Positions 1 to 8,726 of a stretch of DNA of 29,175 bases are shown here, one piece after another. Source of the DNA: JAVKDP01 sp040222185 (lineage in GTDB: Bacteria > Bacteroidota > Rhodothermia > Balneolales > Balneolaceae); contig JAVKDP010000037.1 of the NCBI GenBank assembly GCA_040222185.1, positions 1-29,175 on the forward strand. Reading direction: 5' to 3'. Made by a program: the position numbers and the translations under genes. The notes below the pieces were generated by a model, which saw only the letters and a program-made list of their open reading frames with translations, was not told the origin of the DNA and ran no database searches. Each line of letters opens with the position of its first letter. Within the stretch, counting starts at the first letter, position 1.

Positions 1-2101
1 TGTAGTTGGAACAACTCAACGCTTTGGTGTACCAATGGGTTATGGTGGGCCTCATGCTGCTTACTTTGCAACTAAAGAAGATTTTAAACGCCAGTTACCA
101 GGTAGAATTATTGGTGTAACGCAGGATGCGGAAGGCAAATCTGCTTACAGAATGGCTCTTCAAACACGTGAACAGCATATACGAAGAGAAAAAGCTACTT
201 CTAATATTTGTACAGCTCAGGTTTTGCTTGCTGTAATGGCAGGAATGTACGGGGTGTACCATGGTGCAAATGGAGTTAGGAAAATTGCTTCCAAAATTCA
301 CGGATTAGCTAAATTGACAAAAACCGGCTTAGAAAAGCTTGGACTTGAAGTAGAGACAAAACAGTTCTTTGATACCATTACTGTAAAGGCTACTGAGAAG
401 AAAGTTAGGAAACTAGCATTAGCTCAAGGGGTAAATTTCAGGTACTTCGAAGATGGTAGAATCGGGATTGCCTTTGATGAAGCAAAGGAGTTAAGCGACG
501 TTGATAAAGTACTCAAGATATTTGCTGAAGCTGAAGGCAGGACATCAAACTTTGATGTATTAGCCCATGCCGAAAATGTAGAGATTTCATTTCCGACAGA
601 GCTAAGCAGAACTTCTGAGTATATGACTCACCCGGTGTTTAAGCTATACCAAACCGAGCATGAAATGCTTCGTTACATGAAGCAATTGGAAAATAAGGAT
701 CTCTCATTAGTGCATTCCATGATCTCATTAGGTTCTTGTACAATGAAGTTAAATGCAACTGCCGAGATGATTCCTGTGACCTGGCCGGAATTCGGGCAGA
801 TTCATCCATTTGTACCAAAAGATCAGGCGGAAGGATATACTCAATTGTTTGATGAGCTAAATAGCTGGTTATGTGAAATTACCGGATTTGATGCTGTTTC
901 ATTACAGCCAAACTCAGGTGCACAAGGAGAATATGCTGGCTTAATGACCATTCGGGCCTATCACCAAAGCAGGGGAGATCACCATAGAAATATAGCGCTG
1001 ATCCCTAATTCCGCTCATGGTACTAACCCGGCGAGTGCAGTGATGGCGGGAATGAAAGTAGTGGTTGTAGCTACTGATAAGCATGGAAATATTTCCATGG
1101 AAGACTTAGAAGCAAAGGTTGAAAAGCACAGCGATGAGTTGGCAGCACTGATGGTTACTTATCCATCTACGCACGGTGTATTCGAGCATCGTATTAAAGA
1201 TATTTGTGAGCTTGTACATCAAAATGGTGGGCAGGTTTATATGGATGGAGCGAATATGAATGCACAGGTTGGTTTAACCAGTCCAGGAGAAATTGGTGCT
1301 GATGTTTGTCACCTGAATCTCCATAAAACCTTTTGTATCCCTCACGGTGGTGGTGGCCCGGGAATGGGGCCGATTGGTGTTGCAAAGCACTTAGCACCAT
1401 TTCTTTCAGGTCATGTTGTTGTTGAAAGTGGTGGTGAGCAAGGTATTTCAGCTGTTTCAGCGGCTCCATTTGGCAGTGCGAGTATTTTAACGATTTCTTA
1501 TGCCTACATCAGAATGATGGGCAATGAGGGTTTAACCGATGCTACAAAACATGCCATTCTGAACGCCAACTATATCAAAGACAGGTTGGAAGGACATTAC
1601 CCCATACTTTATACCGGGAAAACGGGGCGATCGGCTCATGAATTTATTGCTGATCTAAGACCATTTAAGCAAAGTGCTGGTATCGAAGCAGTAGACGTAG
1701 CGAAACGATTGATGGACTATGGTTTTCATGCACCTACTATGAGCTTCCCGGTTGCCGGAACGTTGATGATTGAACCAACTGAGAGCGAAAGCAAAGAAGA
1801 ACTGGATCGTTTTTGTGATGCTATGATCGAAATCCGAAATGAAATTCGTGAAATCGAAGACGGTATTGCTGACAAAGATAGTAACGTACTTAAACATGCT
1901 CCTCATACAATGAGAGTAGTGATGGATGAGAACTGGGATCGTTCGTACTCAAGAAGCAAAGGAGCTTTTCCATTAGATCATCTTCGGTATAACAAATTCT
2001 GGCCTAGTGTATCAAGAGTTGATGATGCCTATGGCGATCGTAACTTAATCTGTTCCTGCATTCCAATAGATGCTTATGTAGAAGAAGAAGTTGTAGAGTA
2101 A
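1..2101 (+). CDS. gcvP: Glycine dehydrogenase (aminomethyl-transferring), P-protein, 5'-truncated
   Basis: The P-protein of the glycine cleavage system is a PLP enzyme that decarboxylates glycine and passes the aminomethyl group to lipoylated H-protein in the cytoplasm. The frame is open from base 2 (first complete codon) to the TAA at 2099-2101, so about 699 residues of a usual ~950-960 are present and roughly 260 N-terminal residues lie outside the window. The visible part runs from QRFGVPMGYGGPHAAYFA through to the end, including the whole catalytic C-terminal half. The motif LNLHKTFCIPHGGGGPGMGP carries the PLP-binding lysine (codon 1325-1327), and SCTMKLNA and HGTNPAS are also intact. 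It aligns closely with E. coli GcvP from memory. A secreted-protein gene follows only 6 bp after the stop, so the two may share a transcript although their functions look unrelated. The first in-frame ATG at 35 is internal, not the start. Confidence 0.97.
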   Translation, partial: VVGTTQRFGVPMGYGGPHAAYFATKEDFKRQLPGRIIGVTQDAEGKSAYRMALQTREQHIRREKATSNICTAQVLLAVMAGMYGVYHGANGVRKIASKIHGLAKLTKTGLEKLGLEVETKQFFDTITVKATEKKVRKLALAQGVNFRYFEDGRIGIAFDEAKELSDVDKVLKIFAEAEGRTSNFDVLAHAENVEISFPTELSRTSEYMTHPVFKLYQTEHEMLRYMKQLENKDLSLVHSMISLGSCTMKLNATAEMIPVTWPEFGQIHPFVPKDQAEGYTQLFDELNSWLCEITGFDAVSLQPNSGAQGEYAGLMTIRAYHQSRGDHHRNIALIPNSAHGTNPASAVMAGMKVVVVATDKHGNISMEDLEAKVEKHSDELAALMVTYPSTHGVFEHRIKDICELVHQNGGQVYMDGANMNAQVGLTSPGEIGADVCHLNLHKTFCIPHGGGGPGMGPIGVAKHLAPFLSGHVVVESGGEQGISAVSAAPFGSASILTISYAYIRMMGNEGLTDATKHAILNANYIKDRLEGHYPILYTGKTGRSAHEFIADLRPFKQSAGIEAVDVAKRLMDYGFHAPTMSFPVAGTLMIEPTESESKEELDRFCDAMIEIRNEIREIEDGIADKDSNVLKHAPHTMRVVMDENWDRSYSRSKGAFPLDHLRYNKFWPSVSRVDDAYGDRNLICSCIPIDAYVEEEVVE

Positions 2102-2107
2102 ACAAGT

Positions 2108-2689
2108 ATGAAAAAATCCCTATTTATAATTCTATCATTTATTTCTGGAAGCCTTTTTGCACAAGAGAGCCAGACGGAAAGTAATAGTTCAATATTTTGG
2201 GATTCACTGACTCAGCTTTGTAATGATGCATACTCAGGCGAAATACTGGAAGCGCCTGAAAATGATTCGTTTCGTGGAAACGAATTAATAATGCATGCCA
2301 GGTATTGTGATTCAGATGTAATAAAGATCCCTTTCTTTGTTGGAGATGATAAATCCAGAACCTGGGTTTTTACCAGAAAAGGAGATCGTATACAACTAAA
2401 GCACGATCACCGTCATGAGGATGGAAGCGAAGACGAGGTTACTCAATATGGGGGTTTGTCTACAAATACTGGTCTGGCGAATCTTCAGATGTTCCCGGCT
2501 GACCAGGGAACAAGTGATTTAATTCCAGCAGCCTCTACTAATGTCTGGTGGGTAGAAATTCAACCTGGTGAGTACTTCACTTATAACCTCCGGCGCCTAG
2601 GAACAGATAGATATTTCAGTATAAAGTTTGATTTAACCAGCAAAGTTAAAACACCAGATGCACCATGGGGTTGGGAAAAGAATAAGTAG
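2108..2689 (+). CDS. Conserved secreted protein of unknown function (193 aa)
   Basis: The protein begins with a clear Sec signal peptide: KK, then a hydrophobic stretch to about residue 16, with probable cleavage after LFA near residue 18, so it should be periplasmic or exported. The mature part has two cysteines (C38 and C67) that could form a disulfide. It also has an acidic/histidine-rich segment, KHDHRHEDGSEDEVTQYGG, an FPAD element and a C-terminal aromatic end (APWGWEKNK). I recall similar proteins in proteobacteria and Bacteroidota annotated only as hypothetical or secreted, so this looks like a conserved family without a known role rather than an orphan. The His/Asp/Glu cluster might bind metal, which is inference. 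It starts 6 bp after gcvP and is followed 17 bp later by the serine hydrolase gene. The upstream ribosome-binding site is weak. Confidence 0.8.
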   Translation: MKKSLFIILSFISGSLFAQESQTESNSSIFWDSLTQLCNDAYSGEILEAPENDSFRGNELIMHARYCDSDVIKIPFFVGDDKSRTWVFTRKGDRIQLKHDHRHEDGSEDEVTQYGGLSTNTGLANLQMFPADQGTSDLIPAASTNVWWVEIQPGEYFTYNLRRLGTDRYFSIKFDLTSKVKTPDAPWGWEKNK

Positions 2690-2706
2690 AGATTAACAGG
2701 ATTCTT

Positions 2707-4047
2707 ATGAGATACTCGCTTCTGATTTTATGCAGTCTGTTATTGAAGTCGATGATCTTTGCCCAGGATCTGTATTTCCCACCAACGAACTCCAATGAAT
2801 GGGAAACTACTACAGTAGAGTCATTACAATGGTCTCAGTCAGAGATTGATGGGTTAATAACTTACCTGGATCAGGAAGATTCGAAAGCTTTAATTATCCT
2901 GAAGGAAGGTAGAATAGTTGTTGAGCATTATTTTGATTCGTTTGTCCAGGATAGTCTTTGGCCATGGTTTTCTGCAGGAAAAAGCCTGCAAGCTACTTTG
3001 GTAGGAATAGCTCAGAAAGAAGGATTGATATCAGTAAATAATCCATCATCAGATTATTTAGGAACAGGTTGGTCGTCACTTTCGGCAGAGAAGGAGTCAC
3101 TGGTAACGGTTAGGAATCACCTGACAATGACAACTGGGTTAGATGAGAGATTCACTTTTGCGGCAACCACAAAAGCACTGCTCAGATATCGCGAAGATGC
3201 CGGAACCCGATGGGTGTACCATAATGCCCCATATAATTTAGTAAGTGACATGCTGGAAATCGTGAGTGGGAAAACTCTAAACATTTATACCAATGAGGTA
3301 TTGGAGAATCTGATCGGGATAGATGGCTTTTGGCTACCAAGCGGGTTCAATAATTTTTATATAAGCACCGCAAGAGATATGGCTCGATTTGGTTTATTAA
3401 CTCTAAACAAGGGTGTATGGGATCAAACTTCAGTACTCGATGATGAATTATATTATGATGATATGCTGGAGCCGTCTCAAAGTTTAAATCCCTCATATGG
3501 TTATTTATGGTGGCTGAATGGGCAAGAAAGTTATATTGCACCTGATTCTCCGGAATCTTTCGACGGAGCTATGGCTCCTGATGCGCCTGAAGATTTAATT
3601 CTTGCAGCTGGTTCACAAGGGCAGTTTATATCCATCGTACCATCTGAAGATCTGATACTCATCAGAATTGGTAATTCTACCGATGGTTCTTTAGCACCAA
3701 TTAACTTTCATAACGAGATATGGAAGCGCATGCAAAAAATACGTGGAGTATCTACTACGATAGGAGAAGAAGCTTTCGAGCCAAATAAATTTTCACTTCA
3801 TCAGAACTACCCAAATCCGTTTAATCCTGTTACAAGAATAGAATACTCTATTCAGGATGGAGGTAACATAAGTTTGAAGGTGTTTAATACATTGGGTCAG
3901 GAGGTAGCTACTCTTGTGGATTCCTATAAAAGTGCCGGATTACATTCTATAAGCTTTGATGCTTCTTCACTTACATCGGGAGTTTACTACTACACATTAA
4001 GTAGTTCTCAGGCTACATCCACAAAAAAGATGCTAATTTTGAAATGA
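2707..4047 (+). CDS. Secreted class C beta-lactamase-family serine hydrolase with T9SS C-terminal sorting domain
   Basis: The 446-residue protein has a Sec signal peptide (hydrophobic to about residue 19, cleavage near FAQ/D). A serine hydrolase domain of the beta-lactamase class C / DD-peptidase / 6-aminohexanoate-dimer hydrolase family follows. The SxxK motif is S89-A-G-K92 (nucleophile and general base), the YxN motif is Y171-H-N173, and the third motif region is the GSQGQF segment before ISIVPSEDL, which resembles NylB-like and esterase members more than true lactamases. From about residue 362 a type A T9SS sorting domain begins with NYPNPFNP and ends with KKMLILK, predicting export across the outer membrane and removal of the tail. 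Hydrolysis of an ester, amide or peptide is likely but the substrate cannot be read from sequence. It is the middle of three exported-protein genes after gcvP. Confidence 0.9.
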   Translation: MRYSLLILCSLLLKSMIFAQDLYFPPTNSNEWETTTVESLQWSQSEIDGLITYLDQEDSKALIILKEGRIVVEHYFDSFVQDSLWPWFSAGKSLQATLVGIAQKEGLISVNNPSSDYLGTGWSSLSAEKESLVTVRNHLTMTTGLDERFTFAATTKALLRYREDAGTRWVYHNAPYNLVSDMLEIVSGKTLNIYTNEVLENLIGIDGFWLPSGFNNFYISTARDMARFGLLTLNKGVWDQTSVLDDELYYDDMLEPSQSLNPSYGYLWWLNGQESYIAPDSPESFDGAMAPDAPEDLILAAGSQGQFISIVPSEDLILIRIGNSTDGSLAPINFHNEIWKRMQKIRGVSTTIGEEAFEPNKFSLHQNYPNPFNPVTRIEYSIQDGGNISLKVFNTLGQEVATLVDSYKSAGLHSISFDASSLTSGVYYYTLSSSQATSTKKMLILK

Positions 4048-4134
4048 TTTTAATCCGGTTAAGGATTCACTCAGAAATATTTCATAGTATCCAAATTAGT
4101 AATTTCGATTTCCAAAAAAAGAGTTCAAAATGTT

Positions 4135-5451
4135 ATGAATAGCTTATTTAACTACCTGAAAGTATCGCTTCTAATTATTCTTTTGATGAGTTCGGTTACC
4201 ACATCAAAAGCACAAGTCTCTGATATCGAGCAGCAGATGATCGAATATATTGATGAGACAAATACTGCAGCTTTAGAGCTGCTTATAAAAACCATCAATA
4301 TTAATAGTGGGTCGATGAACTTCGAAGGAGTTCGTGAAGTAGGAAGAGTGCTAAGCCTCGAGTTTGATAAGTTAGGTTTTGAGACGCGTTGGGAGGATGG
4401 AAAGGACTTTAACAGGGCAGGACATCTTGTCGCAGAATACAGAGGTGCAAATGCTACTAAAAAATTACTGCTTATTGGGCATTTAGATACCGTTTTTGAA
4501 CTAGATAGCCCATTTCAAAAATTTGAAATGGTAAACGATTCTGTTGCTCGCGCTCCTGGAATAGCAGATATGAAAGGTGGAAACGTAATCATACTTCAGG
4601 CGCTTGGAGCGTTAAAAGCAGTTGAGGCACTAGATAATCTCGATATCACAGTTGTTATGACCGGGGATGAAGAACTAAGCGGCAAACCATTATCACTCTC
4701 CAAGAAAGCTCTTATTGATGCCGCTAAATATGCAGATATCGCAATTGGTTTTGAAAATGGAGACGGTAACCCGGGAACGGCAAATATTTCCAGGAGAGGC
4801 TCCATTGGATGGACATTAACTGTGGGAGGAAAACCAGCTCATTCATCACAGGTTTTCCGGGAAGATATTGGAGCGGGAGCAATTTACGAAGCAGCCCGAA
4901 TTCTGACCTCATTCTATGATGAACTCAGAAGTGAAGAGTACCTAACCTTTAACCCAGGTAAGATTATTGGAGGAACTACAGTAACTCATGACCCTTCGTC
5001 AAACTCAGGTACTACCTTCGGGAAAAACAATATAGTTGCAGAAACTGCAATAGTTACCGGAGACATAAGAGCAGTATCAAAAGAACAGTTAGCCCGGGTT
5101 AAAGAAAAGATGCAGGAAATAGTCTCTACGAATTACCCTCACACCAGTGCAGAAATTGTGTTTAGTGACGGATATCCTCCAATGGCACCAACAAAAGGGA
5201 ATGAAGAGCTGTTGAGTATTTACAACAAAGTAAGTATGGATTTAGGTCTTGGTGAAGTAGTTGCCGTAAATCCACTTCGTGCGGGGGCTGCTGATGTTTC
5301 TTTTACCGCCGAATATGTAGATATGGCCATTGACGCCCTGGGAATGAGTGGAGATAACGATCATACAGTAGAAGAAGTTGGTTTTCTCAATGCACTTCCC
5401 TCTCAATCAAAAAGGGCTGCAGTATTGTTGTACCGATTGGGTAAAATGTAA
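4135..5451 (+). CDS. Exported M20 family metallopeptidase (glutamate carboxypeptidase-like)
   Basis: This 438-residue M20 peptidase starts with a Sec signal peptide (hydrophobic residues 9-21, likely cleavage after SKA near residue 26). The co-catalytic di-zinc site is complete: H116 and D118 in IGHLDTV, bridging D145 in GIADMKGG, the catalytic Glu pair E179/E180 in TGDEELSG, E207 in GFENGD and H410 in GDNDHTVEEVG. A lid/dimerisation domain lies between about residues 215 and 330 (SRRGSIGWTLTVGGKPAHSS). The overall pattern is closest to carboxypeptidase G2-type exopeptidases that remove C-terminal glutamate or hydrolyse small dipeptides, probably in the periplasm. The gene lies 87 bp after the serine hydrolase and converges with the HAD gene, leaving 13 bp between stops. 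The start at 4135 is chosen because the ATG at 4130 meets a stop immediately. Confidence 0.92.
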   Translation: MNSLFNYLKVSLLIILLMSSVTTSKAQVSDIEQQMIEYIDETNTAALELLIKTININSGSMNFEGVREVGRVLSLEFDKLGFETRWEDGKDFNRAGHLVAEYRGANATKKLLLIGHLDTVFELDSPFQKFEMVNDSVARAPGIADMKGGNVIILQALGALKAVEALDNLDITVVMTGDEELSGKPLSLSKKALIDAAKYADIAIGFENGDGNPGTANISRRGSIGWTLTVGGKPAHSSQVFREDIGAGAIYEAARILTSFYDELRSEEYLTFNPGKIIGGTTVTHDPSSNSGTTFGKNNIVAETAIVTGDIRAVSKEQLARVKEKMQEIVSTNYPHTSAEIVFSDGYPPMAPTKGNEELLSIYNKVSMDLGLGEVVAVNPLRAGAADVSFTAEYVDMAIDALGMSGDNDHTVEEVGFLNALPSQSKRAAVLLYRLGKM

Positions 5452-5464
5452 ACGAGATGTGAAT

Positions 5465-6313
5465 CTATTCCACAACCGATTTACATACAAAATCAGGAAT
5501 AATCCCGGAAGACCTGATATTAAGGTCAACGGTATGCTCACGCGTGTTCCCGGAAAGTACCAGCATGGTTTTTACTCCAAACTTGTTCCCACCCAAAACA
5601 TCGGTTTGTAAGGTATCTCCAACCATCAAAATATCATTTTTGTCGATTTCACCCAGCTCACTTTTTAACCCTTCATAGGCATACATGAACATTTGGGAAT
5701 CCGGTTTACCAAAGTGAATGAATTTCTTCCCAAGCATGCTTTCCACCAGCTTGGCGATACCACCAGTTGCAACAGCTACATCATTGCTTGAAACCGGGTA
5801 GAATTTATCTGAGTTCGCCAGAATTACAGGCATATTCTTTTTTCGAAGTAAATTCACTGTTTTATTGATATCCGTATTCCAGTCAAAGCCCTCATCATCA
5901 AGGAATACAAAAGCAGAAATATCTTCGATATTATCGAGGTCAACATTTGCAATAGATACATGTTGCAAACCGGATTGCAGTATATATTCAGCTGAATTCT
6001 CAGTACCCAGGTAGGCAATTCGTCCACGGTTTATTTTTTGTTCCAGGAATTGTTTTGCCATCATTCCTGAAGTAATAATTTCATGCAACTCAATGCCAGG
6101 TAAACCAAGAGCTGACAGGCTTTCCATTTGTTGGCGCTGGCTACGGGAAGCATCGTTGGTGAGTAACCGAAAAGTTTTACCTTCGTTCTTAATCCAATCA
6201 ATCGTTTTTTGAACTCCAGCAATTAACCCTTTATGGTTTTTAACTACCCCATAAGAATCGAGCATAATTACTTTGAAATCTTTAGCAATTTCGAAAAAGG
6301 AAGAGTGGATCAT
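5465..6313 (-). CDS. HAD superfamily subfamily IIA hydrolase (NagD-like phosphatase)
   Basis: This 282-residue cytoplasmic HAD-IIA phosphatase (NagD / TIGR01459-like) has motif I D19-S-Y-G-V, with the nucleophile Asp present and the usual second Asp replaced by Tyr. Motif II is LLTNDAS, the motif III lysine is in FGKPDSQMF, and motif IV is MVGDTLQTDVLGG. The C2-type cap lies between motifs II and III. An aromatic residue at the second motif I position is, from memory, common in the TIGR01459 group (DxWGV), so it should not be read as inactivation. It is the last gene of a three-gene operon, starting 2 bp after the kinase stop, so it is probably translationally coupled to the kinase. Its likely role is dephosphorylation of a small metabolite handled by that operon. 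The substrate is unknown. Confidence 0.88.
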   Translation of the reverse strand: MIHSSFFEIAKDFKVIMLDSYGVVKNHKGLIAGVQKTIDWIKNEGKTFRLLTNDASRSQRQQMESLSALGLPGIELHEIITSGMMAKQFLEQKINRGRIAYLGTENSAEYILQSGLQHVSIANVDLDNIEDISAFVFLDDEGFDWNTDINKTVNLLRKKNMPVILANSDKFYPVSSNDVAVATGGIAKLVESMLGKKFIHFGKPDSQMFMYAYEGLKSELGEIDKNDILMVGDTLQTDVLGGNKFGVKTMLVLSGNTREHTVDLNIRSSGIIPDFVCKSVVE

Positions 6314-6315
6314 AG

Positions 6316-7359
6316 TCAGAGTTTTAGTGCTTTTAACAAGAGAGAAGGATCGAATTTTTTTTCAATAGATGGAAGGTGAATTTCAAACGCTTCTTTCTGA
6401 AGTTTGGTAGCAAAAATTTCGTGAAAAAAATAACGTCCATATTTGATTACATAGGTCAGCAAAAAGAATCGATAAGTTTCTTTAAGTAATAATATTTCCC
6501 TTTCGGTAAGTGGGAATACAGCGTGATAGGACATGAGAAATAGGATAAACCTTTCTTCCATCAGGATGTCAATATTATAGGTGAAAACAGTTCGGTCGCC
6601 TCTGTCTGATACTACCCTGCTAAAGAAGTAGAAATCCATGATGCGGGAACTCATTCTGAACCAGTCATAATCCCATCTTGAGAATAACTTCAGCCCGGGG
6701 GTTACTGAAAAGTTGCCGATGTTCCAATCAACAAAAACGGGAATGGTATCAAAACTGTCTCCATCTAGTTTTTTATAGTTTTCCTTAAAAAGCTCACAGT
6801 GTTTCAAAATCAGATCACCATGCATATTGAAGTGAAATTTACCTTCATCAGTTTTTAAGCTTTCCATTAAGTCATCAATATCTACACTCATCGTTTTAGC
6901 AGAAGGAGGCAGGGTGCCTTTTACAGTGCTACAGGCTTTATGAAATTTGGCTGTTTCACGGGCAAACTTTTTGATTTGATCCCCATTCAATCTCCGTGGA
7001 AGCTTTTTCTTGATTTTAATAGGGCGGTAAAATACTACCCATGCATCAATTACTTCGGTATGGTGGCGATGAATAAACAACTCGTTTCCTTTCATTAATG
7101 AGCGGGACAGGAAGTTGTCGAAGGGTTCTGGCAGATTATTCGAAAGGGCATTTATGATAGAATGATCTTCTACAAAATGTTCAAACTTCCCGAAATAGGA
7201 GAGCTTTGCTACAATAAGGTTATGATCTTTTAAAGTGATGCGGTAAACATGGTTTGTGGAAACTTTCGCACTGATATCCTCAATCCGAACAATTTCTCTC
7301 GAACTGTCATAAGATTCCCATGCTTCCCGAACGATTTCATTAAAGTCTATAAAAGACAT
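6316..7359 (-). CDS. APH/choline-kinase-like phosphotransferase
   Basis: This 347-residue protein has a divergent aminoglycoside-phosphotransferase/choline-kinase fold. The N-lobe has NHVYRITLKDHNLIVAKLSYFGK with K52 as the probable ATP-binding lysine. The catalytic loop is FVDWNIGNF (D211, N216), where the usual H of HxDxxxxN is missing. Nineteen residues later comes RWDYDW (D230), the DFG-equivalent metal ligand, followed by RIMDFYFF, which matches the conserved Asp of the C-lobe. Known relatives phosphorylate hydroxyl groups of small amines, amino alcohols or amino acids, so a small-molecule kinase role is likely. The gene sits 11 bp after the GS-family ligase and 2 bp before the HAD phosphatase, which suggests all three act on one metabolite. 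The substrate is not predictable here. The upstream HGDL at residues 180-183 is not the active site because no downstream Asn follows. Confidence 0.75.
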   Translation of the reverse strand: MSFIDFNEIVREAWESYDSSREIVRIEDISAKVSTNHVYRITLKDHNLIVAKLSYFGKFEHFVEDHSIINALSNNLPEPFDNFLSRSLMKGNELFIHRHHTEVIDAWVVFYRPIKIKKKLPRRLNGDQIKKFARETAKFHKACSTVKGTLPPSAKTMSVDIDDLMESLKTDEGKFHFNMHGDLILKHCELFKENYKKLDGDSFDTIPVFVDWNIGNFSVTPGLKLFSRWDYDWFRMSSRIMDFYFFSRVVSDRGDRTVFTYNIDILMEERFILFLMSYHAVFPLTEREILLLKETYRFFLLTYVIKYGRYFFHEIFATKLQKEAFEIHLPSIEKKFDPSLLLKALKL

Positions 7360-7370
7360 ACTTGATTAGC

Positions 7371-8723
7371 TTAAATAATTTCGAAATAACGTTTCATTTC
7401 CCAGTTACTTTGTTCAGGATCAAATTTACTCCATTCCCATTCACGGGTCCTAATAAAGTGATCCACAAAATCATCTCCAAATAGTTCAACTGCTATTTCA
7501 GATTCTTTCATTGCTGTAACAGCATCTTGAAGATTTTTTGGCATAGGAAGGGAATTTGTATTCTCATATTCATTTCCTGAGGTGGCCGGAAGCTTTAATT
7601 CCAGTTCATTTTGTATACCATACAATCCGGAAGCAAGGCTGGCTGCCATTGTTAGATATGGGTTAGCATCAGCTCCGGGAACCCGGTTTTCGATCCTAAG
7701 TGAATTTTGGCTGTTATTGATAACACGAAGTGCTGTTGTTCTGTTCTCAACTCCCCAGCTTACTGTTGTAGCTGCCCAGGACCCAGTTACGTATCGTTTA
7801 TAACTATTTACAGTTGGAGCATATATTGGCAGTATATGAGGCAAACAATGCAATTGCCCTGCAATGTAATGCCGGGCTAAATCACTTAAGCTATGTTCAC
7901 TATTTTCATCATAAAATAGATTTTCATTATCCTGGCTCCACAGACTTTGGTGAATATGTCCACTACATCCCGGTAGGTCCGGGTTCCATTTTGCCATAAA
8001 ACTAGCCATAAGGTCATATTGATAGGCGATTTCCTTCACAGCTGTCTTAAAAAGAGCAGCTCTGTCGGCAGATTCGAGAATCTCATCATATGTGATTGCC
8101 GCTTCATAAACTCCGTCTCCGGTTTCGGTATGAATTCCTTCCAGGGGAATTCTAAAATCATGGAGCCAATCAAATAGCCCATTAAAGTATCCGCCATTCT
8201 GGGAAGCTCTTAATACAGAGTACCCGAACATTCCCGGTGTTAATGGAGTAGGTGCTGAATAGTTTTTTTGATGTAAAGATTGAGGTGTTTCGTCAAAGTT
8301 AAACCATTCGAATTCAGCTCCGAATTTTGGAATAAAACCCATCTCTTTAGCCCGGGTTCTGATTCTCTTTAGCAACGATCTTGGGCAAACACCACTCATT
8401 AAATCTGAATCAGAAAAGTCGCCGATAAAAAAGGGTTTATTTTCTTCCCAGGGAATGTTCCTGTAGCTGGAAGGGTCGATAGTAGCAAAGGCGTCAGGAT
8501 AACCCGTATGCCATCCACTTACTTCAGAGTTCTCGTAACATTCGTCGTTTACATCCCATCCAAAAATGACATTGCAGAATCCCACGTTTTCTTTGAGTGC
8601 TTTGATGAATTTTTCAGTGCTAACCATTTTACCTCGAAGTACTCCATCAATATCAGTAACACCAAACTTGACGCTCTTTACCTCGAGGTCCTTTAGTTGC
8701 TGAATTATTTCATCTATAGTCAT
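7371..8723 (-). CDS. Glutamine synthetase family protein (gamma-glutamyl ligase-like)
   Basis: This 450-residue member of the glutamine synthetase fold should activate a carboxylate (usually glutamate gamma-carboxyl) with ATP and join it to an amine. The N-terminal beta-grasp part contains VTDIDGVLRGK. The catalytic domain keeps the metal and substrate residues: E137/E139 in GAEFEWF, E200 and E207 in HTETGDGVYEA, H256 in CSGHIHQSL, R310 in NSYKRYV, R328/R333 in VENRTTALRV, and E345/R347 in RIENRVPGADANPYL. Length and motif style match the GlnA3/GlnA4, PuuA and lengsin-like branch rather than housekeeping GlnA, and the adenylylation tyrosine loop is not apparent. It heads an operon with an APH-like kinase and a HAD phosphatase, which argues for a dedicated pathway such as glutamylation of an amine or amino alcohol. 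The actual amine is unknown. Confidence 0.88.
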   Translation of the reverse strand: MTIDEIIQQLKDLEVKSVKFGVTDIDGVLRGKMVSTEKFIKALKENVGFCNVIFGWDVNDECYENSEVSGWHTGYPDAFATIDPSSYRNIPWEENKPFFIGDFSDSDLMSGVCPRSLLKRIRTRAKEMGFIPKFGAEFEWFNFDETPQSLHQKNYSAPTPLTPGMFGYSVLRASQNGGYFNGLFDWLHDFRIPLEGIHTETGDGVYEAAITYDEILESADRAALFKTAVKEIAYQYDLMASFMAKWNPDLPGCSGHIHQSLWSQDNENLFYDENSEHSLSDLARHYIAGQLHCLPHILPIYAPTVNSYKRYVTGSWAATTVSWGVENRTTALRVINNSQNSLRIENRVPGADANPYLTMAASLASGLYGIQNELELKLPATSGNEYENTNSLPMPKNLQDAVTAMKESEIAVELFGDDFVDHFIRTREWEWSKFDPEQSNWEMKRYFEII

Positions 8724-8726
8724 AGT

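Noticed and set aside
1194..1906. Antisense open frames inside gcvP and similar shadow frames throughout
   Set aside because: They overlap strongly conserved genes, have no recognisable domains and show no ribosome-binding sites.
4052..4067. AATCC-GGTTAA-GGATT inverted repeat after the serine hydrolase gene
   Set aside because: The 5-bp stem is weak and no T-run follows, so it is not supported as a terminator.
6248..6265. Tyr in place of the second motif I Asp of the HAD protein as a sign of inactivation
   Set aside because: The related TIGR01459 group usually has an aromatic residue there and keeps the nucleophile Asp, so this is probably normal for the subfamily.
6811..6825. HGDL segment in the kinase as the catalytic loop
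   Set aside because: It lacks the downstream Asn and metal Asp at the right spacing; FVDWNIGNF with RWDYDW satisfies both.
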